Source: Streptomyces ferrugineus
Lineage (GTDB): Bacteria > Actinomycetota > Actinomycetes > Streptomycetales > Streptomycetaceae
NCBI RefSeq assembly: GCF_015160855.1
Contig: NZ_CP063373.1
Coordinates: 4,526,001-4,590,000, forward strand
DNA length: 64,000 nucleotides
Direction: 5' to 3'
This document shows, one piece after another, positions 57,181 to 64,000 of the stretch. The stretch's first letter is position 1. Each line of letters opens with the position of its first letter. A program made the translations under genes and the position numbers. The notes under the pieces were generated by a model. The model was given only the letters and a program-made list of their open reading frames with translations. It ran no database searches and was not told where the DNA came from.

Positions 57181-57809
57181 TGGCCGCCCGCATCGAACGC
57201 CTCGTCACCTCCGGGCAGTTCACGCTCGACGGCGGCACCTGGGACGTCGACAACAACGTGTGGCTGGTCGGCGACGACCACGAGGTCGTCGTCATCGACG
57301 CCGCCCACGACGCCGACGCCATCGCCGAGGCCGTCGGCGACCGGCGCCTCACCGCGATCGTGTGCACCCACGCCCACAACGACCACATCGACGCCGCGCC
57401 CGCCCTGGCCGACCGCACCGGCGCCACGATCTGGCTGCACCCGGACGACCTGCCGCTGTGGAAGCTGACCCACCCGGACCGCGACCCCGACGCCCACCTC
57501 CTGGACGGCCAGGTCATCGAGGCGGCGGGCGCCGACCTGACGGTCCTGCACACCCCGGGGCACGCACCGGGCGCGGTCTGTCTGCACGACCCCGGCCTGG
57601 GCGTCGTCTTCACCGGCGACACCCTGTTCCAGGGCGGCCCCGGCGCCACCGGCCGCTCCTACTCCCACTTCCCGACGATCATCGACTCGATCCGCGACCG
57701 GCTGCTCACCCTCCCGCCCGAGACCAGGGTCCTCACCGGCCACGGCGAGACGACCACCATCGGCGACGAGGCCCCGCACCTGGCGGAGTGGATCGACCGA
57801 GGCCACTGA
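57180..57809 (+). CDS. MBL-fold metallo-hydrolase coupled to formaldehyde oxidation
   Basis: A 209-residue metallo-beta-lactamase fold. Zinc ligands are THAHNDHIDAA (HxHxDH), HAPGAVCL, GDTLF and TGHGETT. In actinomycetes such a gene often follows the mycothiol dehydrogenase and is thought to hydrolyse the S-formyl product or related thioesters. Its ATG shares one base with the stop of the upstream gene (TGATG), so the two are coupled. Confidence 0.85.
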   Translation: MAARIERLVTSGQFTLDGGTWDVDNNVWLVGDDHEVVVIDAAHDADAIAEAVGDRRLTAIVCTHAHNDHIDAAPALADRTGATIWLHPDDLPLWKLTHPDRDPDAHLLDGQVIEAAGADLTVLHTPGHAPGAVCLHDPGLGVVFTGDTLFQGGPGATGRSYSHFPTIIDSIRDRLLTLPPETRVLTGHGETTTIGDEAPHLAEWIDRGH

Positions 57810-57875
57810 GGCCGGAACCGGTCGGACCGGAAAACCCGTGGTCAGGGGCGTGGCGCGACCGTACGATCACGCCCC

Positions 57876-58250
57876 ATGACCACCAACACGCTCGTGACCC
57901 TGCATGACGTACGCGTCCTGCGCTGCGCTCCCGACGGCCCGCCCCTGGACAGCGAGAGCGCGGCGCTCGATCTGATCGGCGACGCCTTCGGGCAGGAGGC
58001 CGAGGTGGTCGCCGTGCCCGTGGAGCGCGCCGGGGACGAGTTCTTCCGGCTGCGGTCGGGCGTCGCGGGCGCGGTCATGCAGAAGTTCGCGAACTACCGG
58101 CTGCGCCTGGTCCTCGTCGGCGACATCTCCCACCACATTGCCGAGAGCACGGCCCTGCGCGACTTCGTCCACGAGACCAACGGCGGCGGTCACATCTGGT
58201 TCCTGCCGACCTACGACGACCTCGACGCCCGCCTGCGCCCGGCCGGGTGA
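57876..58250 (+). CDS. DUF4180-like small protein
   Basis: A 124-residue protein with a mixed alpha/beta pattern (LDLIGDAFGQEAEVVAVPVE, FVHETNGGGHIWFLPTYDDL). The final FVHETNGGGHIWFLP motif is typical of DUF4180. The function is unknown. ATG 57876; it is separate from the MBL gene by 66 bases and so may have its own promoter. Confidence 0.75.
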   Translation: MTTNTLVTLHDVRVLRCAPDGPPLDSESAALDLIGDAFGQEAEVVAVPVERAGDEFFRLRSGVAGAVMQKFANYRLRLVLVGDISHHIAESTALRDFVHETNGGGHIWFLPTYDDLDARLRPAG

Positions 58251-58344
58251 CCCCTCGACAGGACCGGTAAAAGACGACAGAAGATGTCCGGCTTACCCGG
58301 CACCCTCGGGAACGACACCGCACACGAGGCACGGGAGGCCGGAC

Positions 58345-59259
58345 ATGTCACAGCCGCTGAAGGACAGGGTCGCGCTGGTCGCCGGGGCGACACGGGGAGC
58401 CGGACGCGGCATCGCCGTGGAGCTCGGGGCGGCCGGCGCCACCGTCTACGTCACGGGACGCAGCACACGCGCCCGGCGCTCGGAGTACGACCGCCCGGAG
58501 ACCATCGAGGACACCGCCGACCTGGTCACCGAGGCGGGCGGCCAGGGCATCGCCGTACCCACCGACCACCTCGACCCGACGCAGGTCCGCACCCTCGTGG
58601 ACCGCATCGCCGACGAACAGGGCCGCCTCGACGTCCTCGTCAACGACGTCTGGGGCGGCGAGAAGCTCTTCGCCTGGGACAGCCCCGTCTGGGAGCACGA
58701 CCTCGACAAGGGCCTCAGGCTGTTGCGCCTCGCGGTCGAGACCCACGCCATCACCAGCCACCACGCCCTGCCGCTGCTGCTGCGCCACCCGGGCGGACTG
58801 GTGGTCGAGATGACCGACGGCACGGCTGACTACAACAACGCCCACTACCGCAACTCCTTCTTCTACGACCTCGCCAAGGTGTCCGTGCTGCGCATGGCCT
58901 TCTCCCTCGGCCATGAACTCGGACCGCGCGGCGCCACCGCCGTCGCGCTCACCCCGGGCTGGCTGCGCTCGGAGATGATGCTGGAGGGCTTCGGTGTGCG
59001 GGAGGACAACTGGCGCGACGCCCTCGAACGCGTCCCGCACTTCGCCATCTCCGAGACCCCGCGCTACGTCGGCCGCGCCGTCGCCGCCCTCGCCGCCGAC
59101 CCGGACGTGGCCCGCTGGAACGGCGAGTCCCTCTCCAGCGGGCAGCTCGCCCGGGTCTACGGCTTCACCGACCTCGACGGCAGCCGCCCCGACGCCTGGC
59201 GGTATCTGGTCGAGGTGCAGGACGCGGGGAAGCCGGCGGACCCGGCCGGTTACCGCTGA
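58345..59259 (+). CDS. Short-chain dehydrogenase (SDR)
   Basis: A 304-residue oxidoreductase. NAD(P) binding is AGATRGAGRGIA; the active-site Tyr and Lys are in YRNSFFYDLAKVSV (Y-x3-K); LDVLVNDVWGGE follows the NNAG position but with Asp-Val instead of Asn-Ala-Gly. The substrate is unknown. ATG with GAGGCCGGAC upstream. Its 3' end overlaps the convergent gene by 10 bases. Confidence 0.83.
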   Translation: MSQPLKDRVALVAGATRGAGRGIAVELGAAGATVYVTGRSTRARRSEYDRPETIEDTADLVTEAGGQGIAVPTDHLDPTQVRTLVDRIADEQGRLDVLVNDVWGGEKLFAWDSPVWEHDLDKGLRLLRLAVETHAITSHHALPLLLRHPGGLVVEMTDGTADYNNAHYRNSFFYDLAKVSVLRMAFSLGHELGPRGATAVALTPGWLRSEMMLEGFGVREDNWRDALERVPHFAISETPRYVGRAVAALAADPDVARWNGESLSSGQLARVYGFTDLDGSRPDAWRYLVEVQDAGKPADPAGYR

Positions 59260-59798
59260 GCGGGCACCGCGTCGGCCGCGGGGGACGGCCAGCGCGCCGA
59301 GTGGCCCGGCGGGAGGCCCAGGTCCTCCCGCACCGCCGTGTAGTAGCCCTCGCGTCCGGCGCGCTGCCGCTCCAGCAGCGATTGCCAGGCCTTGGGATCC
59401 CGGGTGCTCGCGCGTACGAAACGCTCCATCTCCATCGCCGTCATCACCCAGTCCCGTGCCCGGTCCACCACCACGGTGCTGCCGAGCATGATCAGCGCCT
59501 CGCCCGCCGGATCCCGGCGGCTGGTCGCCTCGCCCAGCAGCGGTTTGGCCTCCTCCAGGGGCAGGGGATCCGGGTGCGGGTCGACGCCGAGCGCGGCGGC
59601 GACCCGGAACGACACCGTGACCGTCTTCTTCACCGAGTGCGCGTAGTCGGCGTACACCGCCAGCTTGCGCTCCTCCCAACGCGCCGCCTGCTCCCGGCGA
59701 AACCTCGCCTGATCACCCCGCACGACGACCACGTACGAACCGAGCGCGCCGATCACGACGCCGAGGAGCGCGGGGAGTTGCTGAATGAACACCGACAT
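59250..59798 (-). CDS. Membrane-anchored protein of unknown function
   Basis: A 182-residue protein. One N-terminal hydrophobic helix (LPALLGVVIGALGSYVVVV) is followed by a charged, mostly helical cytoplasmic domain (RFRREQAARWEERKLAVYADYAHSVKK). I do not recognise a family; similar small actinomycete proteins are annotated as hypothetical. ATG 59798; it converges with the SDR gene. Confidence 0.65.
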   Translation of the reverse strand: MSVFIQQLPALLGVVIGALGSYVVVVRGDQARFRREQAARWEERKLAVYADYAHSVKKTVTVSFRVAAALGVDPHPDPLPLEEAKPLLGEATSRRDPAGEALIMLGSTVVVDRARDWVMTAMEMERFVRASTRDPKAWQSLLERQRAGREGYYTAVREDLGLPPGHSARWPSPAADAVPAQR

Positions 59799-59848
59799 GT
59801 TCGTACGCTATCTGCCCGGATGATCGTTTCGGGACTACGTTTGCGTCC

Positions 59849-60649
59849 ATGACGGACACGACGCGCTTCGCGGCTCACGCAGTCCTGATCACCGGCGCGG
59901 CCCGCGGCATCGGCGCCGCCACCGCGCTCCGGTTCGCCCAGGAGGGCGCGCGCGTCCTGCTGACCGACCGGGACGGACCCGAGGTCGAGGAGACGGCGGC
60001 GGAGCTGCGGGGGCGCGGACTCGTGGCGCGGGCGCTGGTGTGCGACGTCGCCGACCGCGACTCCGTCGAGGCGGCCGTGACCCGCGCCGTGGAGGTCTTC
60101 GGCTCGCTCGACGTCCTCGTCAACAGCGCGGCCTGCTGCACACCCGACACCGAGCTCTTCGAGGACGGCCCGGACGAGGCGTGGGCCAGCGACCTCGACA
60201 TCACCCTGACCGGCACCTACCGCTGCTGCCGCGCCGCCCTCCCGCACCTGGCCGCCACGGGGCGCGGCGCCATCGTGAACATCGGCTCCGTCAACGCCCT
60301 CCAGGACTTCGGCAACCACGGCTACAGCGCGGCGAAGGCCGCCCTGGGCTCCCTCACCCGCACGCTCGCGGGCCATGCCGCCGCCCGCGGCGTCCGGGTC
60401 AACCTGGTGACGCCGGGCACGGTGCGCACCTCGGCGTGGCAGGGGCGGGACGCGGAGCTGGACGCGGTCCGCGGGCTGTACCCCCTGGGCCGGGTCGGCG
60501 AACCCGAGGACATCGCCGCGGCGGTGGCCTTCCTGGCGTCGCGCGACGCGGCCTGGATCACCGGCACCACCCTCACCGTCGACGGCGGCCTCACCGCGGT
60601 CAACACCGGATTCCGGGCCGCGGTCCGGCGCCCGGGCGACGACGCCTGA
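59849..60649 (+). CDS. SDR-family dehydrogenase
   Basis: A 266-residue SDR. GAARGIGAAT is the nucleotide-binding loop, VNSAAC the catalytic Asn strand, GSVNALQDFGNHGYSAAKAAL the Ser/Tyr/Lys set, and VDGGLTAVNTGF the C-terminal pattern. Its substrate is unknown; such enzymes reduce ketones or oxidise secondary alcohols. It diverges from the membrane protein gene across about 50 bases. Confidence 0.86.
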   Translation: MTDTTRFAAHAVLITGAARGIGAATALRFAQEGARVLLTDRDGPEVEETAAELRGRGLVARALVCDVADRDSVEAAVTRAVEVFGSLDVLVNSAACCTPDTELFEDGPDEAWASDLDITLTGTYRCCRAALPHLAATGRGAIVNIGSVNALQDFGNHGYSAAKAALGSLTRTLAGHAAARGVRVNLVTPGTVRTSAWQGRDAELDAVRGLYPLGRVGEPEDIAAAVAFLASRDAAWITGTTLTVDGGLTAVNTGFRAAVRRPGDDA

Positions 60650-60794
60650 AGCGTCCGGCCCGAGTCCGCCGCGCCCGCCGGCCTGGCGATGTTTCACCGT
60701 TTGGTCACAGCCCGGCCAACGCCACAACCGATGCCCCCGCAGGCCGGTCTAGCAGGCAGAAGTCCACAGGAACACGCAGGGGAAGGGCCTGGCC

Positions 60795-61496
60795 ATGGGG
60801 GACATACGCAGACGGCGCGCCGTCGCACTCGGCATCACCGCGGGACTGGTAGCACCGCTCACACTGACGCTCACCGCCGCACCGGCGCAGGCGGCCGCGA
60901 GCTGTACGACCCAGGCAGGGCCGTACCAGAAGAAGGTGGAGAAGTTCCTCGGCCGCCCGGTCGACGGCAGGCAGTCCGCCGCCGACTGCAGGGCCATCCG
61001 GGCCTTCCAGACCAAGCACGGCATCACCCCGAACGTCGGCTACGCGGGTCCCATCACCTGGGGCGTGATGGACCTGATGAACAAGCAGAAGGCCGTCGGC
61101 AGGAACCCCAACAGGGACGGCAAGTGCCCCGTCAACAAGGGCCGGATCGCCTGTGTGAACCTCACGCTCCAGTTGAGCTGGATCCAGGACGGCAGCAGGC
61201 TGGTGTACGGCCCGGTCCCGGTCCGCACCGGCCGTAACGGCTACGAGACGCGCACTGGTCTGAAGAAGATCTACTGGCGCAACATCGACCACGTGTCGAC
61301 GATCTACCACGTGCCCATGCCCTACGCGCAGTTCTTCGACGGCGGCCAGGCCTTCCACTCGGTCGGCGTCAGCATGTGGAACCCGCCGGGCTCGCACGGC
61401 TGCGTCAACATGACCAAGACCAGTGCCAAGAAGTACTGGTCGCTGCTGAAGAACGGCGACGACGTCTACGTGTACGGCCGCAAGCCGGGCACCTGA
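60795..61496 (+). CDS. Secreted L,D-transpeptidase with peptidoglycan-binding domain
   Basis: A 233-residue secreted enzyme. A signal peptide (TLTLTAAPAQA-A) precedes a PGBD-like helical region around CRAIRAFQTKHGITPNVGYAGPITW and a YkuD domain whose catalytic Cys lies in SHGCVNM. It would make 3-3 peptide cross-links in peptidoglycan or anchor proteins. GGGAAGGG lies upstream of the ATG. Confidence 0.88.
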   Translation: MGDIRRRRAVALGITAGLVAPLTLTLTAAPAQAAASCTTQAGPYQKKVEKFLGRPVDGRQSAADCRAIRAFQTKHGITPNVGYAGPITWGVMDLMNKQKAVGRNPNRDGKCPVNKGRIACVNLTLQLSWIQDGSRLVYGPVPVRTGRNGYETRTGLKKIYWRNIDHVSTIYHVPMPYAQFFDGGQAFHSVGVSMWNPPGSHGCVNMTKTSAKKYWSLLKNGDDVYVYGRKPGT

Positions 61497-61528
61497 GAGA
61501 TCTCGGGCACCCGGCTCGCGGAGAAACG

Positions 61529-62731
61529 TCACGCCTCGGGGGCGTCCCCGAAGTCCGGGATGTCCAGCCTGGCCCCGCCCTGCCGCGCCGACTCGTGCGC
61601 GACGATGCCCGGCAGGGTGTAGCGGGCCGCCACCCACGCGTTCACGGACGGCAGACTGCGGCTGTTGACCGCGGTCACGAAGTCGTCGACCAGGAAGTGG
61701 TGGCTGCCCTCGTGGCCGTTGTGCAGGTTGTCGAACTCCCTCGGCAGCCGGGCGCGGTCGTGCACCGGCGCCGAACCCGAGGTGAAGGCCGCCCGCAGCT
61801 CCGGCGCGATGTGCTGGAGCGAGGGGTCGTCGGGGGACAGGGTGGGCTTGGGCTCCAGCAGCTCGCTGATGTCCCTGACCCCCTTCTTGTCCTGCCACAG
61901 GGCCACCGTGGCGAGCTGCTCCATGCTCGCCTCGGTGCCGAAGAAGCGGAACCGCGACTCCCTTATGTGCGAGGGGTAGCCCACCCGGCGGAACTCGTTC
62001 GTACGGAACGACCCGCCGCCCGCGACCTCGAACAGCGCGGTCGCGTTGGACACGTCGTTGTCGAACTGGGAGACGCCCTTGTCGAAGACGCCGTCGCCCC
62101 GGTCGTCCACGACCCCGATCGCCGAGACGCTGACGGCGTGCGTCCGCCATGCCCCGAGCACGCCGCCGACCGAGTGCGTCGGGTACAGCAGCGGGGGATA
62201 GGAGGCGGTCGCCTTCCAGTTCTCGCCGCCGCTGTACTGGTACGCCTCGTAGAACCCCAGGTCCATGTCGTGGACGTAGTCGCCCTCGGCGTAGAACAGC
62301 CGCCCGAAGGCGCCCTCGGCGATCTGGTTGCGGGCGTGCACGGTCGCCGGGTTGTACTGGCTGGTCTCGCCCATCATGTACGTCAGTCCCGTCGCCTTGA
62401 CCGCGTCGATGATGGCCGCGATCTCCTCGGCGGTGATCGCCATGGGCACGGCGGAGTAGACGTGCTTGCCGGCGTTGAGGCCCTGGAGCACCAAGGGGCC
62501 GTGGGTCCAGCGCTGGGTGAAGACGGCGACCGCGTCGACGGCCTTCGACTCCAGCATGGCCTCGTACGACGGGAAGGTGCCCGCGAGCCCCTGTGCTTCG
62601 GCGAGCTGCTCGGCCCGCTCGGGCAGCAGATCGGTGACGTACACGTCGCTGACGCCGGGGTGGGCCTGGAACAGCGTGGCGAACTGGCCGGAGAACTGGC
62701 CGGCGCCGACGATGCCGAGGGAGAACGTCAT
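61529..62731 (-). CDS. Gfo/Idh/MocA-family oxidoreductase
   Basis: A 400-residue NAD(P)-dependent sugar dehydrogenase-like enzyme. The Rossmann motif GIVGAGQFSGQ is near the start, and GKHVYSAVPMAIT contains the usual catalytic-region Val-Pro in place of EKP. A C-terminal alpha/beta domain follows. ATG 62731 was chosen because AAGGG lies about 9 bases upstream; 62740 and 62749 are alternatives. It follows the sugar-binding protein gene on the same strand, so it is probably in one catabolic operon. Confidence 0.85.
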   Translation of the reverse strand: MTFSLGIVGAGQFSGQFATLFQAHPGVSDVYVTDLLPERAEQLAEAQGLAGTFPSYEAMLESKAVDAVAVFTQRWTHGPLVLQGLNAGKHVYSAVPMAITAEEIAAIIDAVKATGLTYMMGETSQYNPATVHARNQIAEGAFGRLFYAEGDYVHDMDLGFYEAYQYSGGENWKATASYPPLLYPTHSVGGVLGAWRTHAVSVSAIGVVDDRGDGVFDKGVSQFDNDVSNATALFEVAGGGSFRTNEFRRVGYPSHIRESRFRFFGTEASMEQLATVALWQDKKGVRDISELLEPKPTLSPDDPSLQHIAPELRAAFTSGSAPVHDRARLPREFDNLHNGHEGSHHFLVDDFVTAVNSRSLPSVNAWVAARYTLPGIVAHESARQGGARLDIPDFGDAPEA

Positions 62732-62775
62732 GTAAGGCATGCCCTTCATTGGTCAAGAGATGACTGGTCGAGAGA

Positions 62776-64000
62776 TCACTGGGAGAGGATCAGATTGATC
62801 TGGTCGTTGGTCCGGTCGAGGCTGCTGACGGACTCGCCGTTGCCGTAGATGTCCTCCATCGCCGGCGTCATCAGCGCGGTCACGTCGGCCGCGTAGTTGG
62901 TGATCGGGTAGGAGAAGGTCCGGAAGTCCTTCTTGTCGGCCACGGGTTCGGTGAACGCCGTGACGTCGATGCCCTTCTTCTCGTAGGCGGCGATGGCCGC
63001 CTCGGTGCCCGCGGGGGTGGCGGGGAAGACGACCCCGGCCCTGCCCACCACGGTCTGGCACTTGTCCGAGGCCAGGTAGGCCACCCACTTGCGGGCGCCC
63101 GCCTTGTTCTTGGAGGCCTTGGAGATGGAGTCGGCGAGGCCGTTCATCATGGTGGCGCGTTTGCCGGTCGGGCCGACGGGGGTCAGCGCGGTCTTGATGT
63201 CGAGGCCCTTGAAGCCGTCGTAGCTGGAGATCATCCAGGCCCCGTCGAGCGCGGCGGCCGCCTTGCCGGCGGCGACCTGGGTGTTGGCCTGGTTGGACTG
63301 GACGTTGTAGTCGGAGAACGGGGCCAGGTAGCCCTTCTTCGCCAGGCCGAAGTACCAGTCGATGACGGACTGGAAGGTCTTGCTGTCGTACTGGTACTCG
63401 GTTCCCCAGCGTGCCTTCTCCGTGTAGCTCCACCCGGCGGAGGCGGCGAAGGAGCTCCACTGAGTCTGGCCGTCGCCGAAGCCGCCGCCGTTGGTGGCCA
63501 GCCCGTAGACCTTGACGTTGTCCTTGTCGAAGCCGGGCTCGTCACCCCGCCGGCCCTTGGCGTCGACGGTGAGATGGGCGATCGCCTTCTCGAAGGTGCC
63601 GCCGTCCTTCGGGTTCCAGGCCAGCGAGTTGAGCTGCTCGGCGGTCAGCCCGGCGTCCTTGGCCATCTTGTCGTTGTAGAAGAGGGCGACGGTGTCCCAG
63701 TCCTTCGGGGTGCCGTAGCGGTGGCCGTCCTGGCCGATCCAGTTGGCGGCCAGGCCCGGCTGGTAGTCGGAGTCCTTGATGCCCAGGTCGTCCAGCGGCT
63801 CCAGCACCTTCAGATCGGCGAACTGGCCGAACTTCTGGATGTGGTCGGTGAACACGTCCGGCTGGGTGCCCGCGATGAACCCGGCGGTGAGCTTGGTCCA
63901 GTAGTCGCTCCACCCCAACTGGGTGATCTTCACCTTCAACCCGGGGTTCTCCTGCTCGAACCCCTTCGCACAGGCCTGATAGGCGGGCAGCTGGTTGGTG
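62776..64000 (-). CDS. ABC sugar transporter substrate-binding protein, N-terminus outside the window
   Basis: About 408 residues are visible, ending at the stop 62776. The frame stays open to the window edge (QLPAYQACAKGFEQENPG), so the signal peptide and lipobox are missing. Family 1 features include GWSDYWTKLTAGFIAGTQPDVF, YGTPKDWDTVALFYNDK and ATMMNGLADSISKASKNKAGARKWV. It would bind a sugar and pass it to permeases encoded outside. The MocA gene downstream suggests a polyol or sugar acid pathway. Confidence 0.85.
   Translation of the reverse strand, partial: TNQLPAYQACAKGFEQENPGLKVKITQLGWSDYWTKLTAGFIAGTQPDVFTDHIQKFGQFADLKVLEPLDDLGIKDSDYQPGLAANWIGQDGHRYGTPKDWDTVALFYNDKMAKDAGLTAEQLNSLAWNPKDGGTFEKAIAHLTVDAKGRRGDEPGFDKDNVKVYGLATNGGGFGDGQTQWSSFAASAGWSYTEKARWGTEYQYDSKTFQSVIDWYFGLAKKGYLAPFSDYNVQSNQANTQVAAGKAAAALDGAWMISSYDGFKGLDIKTALTPVGPTGKRATMMNGLADSISKASKNKAGARKWVAYLASDKCQTVVGRAGVVFPATPAGTEAAIAAYEKKGIDVTAFTEPVADKKDFRTFSYPITNYAADVTALMTPAMEDIYGNGESVSSLDRTNDQINLILSQ

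Overview
The window is GC-rich (roughly 70 to 73 percent by eye) chromosomal DNA of a Streptomyces-type actinomycete. This is supported by GTG and TTG starts behind AGGAGG-like ribosome sites, genes coupled by ATGA or GTGA overlaps, mycothiol-linked metabolism, DmdR-type iron boxes, paired SpoIIE phosphatases and a single in-frame TTA codon. I see no rRNA, tRNA, CRISPR, IS element or prophage gene. About 56 protein genes fill nearly the whole window, and both ends cut through genes.

Left part (1-13.9 kb): the tail of an SRPBCC protein; a peptide-export locus with a 71-residue double-glycine precursor and three NHLM-type exporter proteins (HlyD adaptor, C39-peptidase ABC, second ABC); a PaaI thioesterase; a secreted S1 serine protease with a hexapeptide-repeat tail; and two divergent SpoIIE phosphatases with GAF/PAS sensor domains. 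The precursor core contains no cysteine and no modification enzyme is visible, so this looks like an unmodified-peptide secretion system rather than a lanthipeptide cluster.

14-21 kb: dTDP-L-rhamnose synthesis (rfbA, rfbB, rfbD) with a methyltransferase, facing a convergent glycosyltransferase-rfbC pair; then a small phosphodiesterase. 21-28.7 kb: a seven-gene molybdenum hydroxylase operon (coxS-L-M-D-E, XdhC-like, coxG). Its large subunit carries the AYRGAGR (form II) active-site loop, not the AYXCSFR loop of proven CO dehydrogenase. 28.8-37.4 kb: a resistance-like and accessory stretch with a Tet/OtrA-type ribosomal protection protein preceded by an overlapping leader ORF, a secreted GH5 enzyme with a TTA codon, a TipA-like MerR regulator coupled to a macrolide-type glycosyltransferase, a secreted beta-propeller, a TetR regulator, and a scar joining broken glycosyltransferase and ricin-lectin genes. 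37.5-41.7 kb: a solitary second cytochrome oxidase subunit I, an ECF sigma/anti-sigma pair, a SnoaL-like protein and a small secreted protein.

41.7-53.8 kb: a siderophore island. ATP-grasp, NIS synthetase, MFS, NIS synthetase and PLP decarboxylase follow each other in the order of the vibrioferrin genes pvsABCDE. Upstream is a FecCD/FecE/binding-protein importer, and divergent from it a FhuF-like reductase. Two iron boxes lie in the divergent promoter region. 53.8-64 kb: an ABC exporter, a CsoR-family regulator with its own operator next to a mycothiol formaldehyde dehydrogenase and an MBL hydrolase, a DUF4180 protein, two SDR enzymes, an L,D-transpeptidase, and a Gfo/Idh/MocA dehydrogenase next to a truncated sugar-binding protein.
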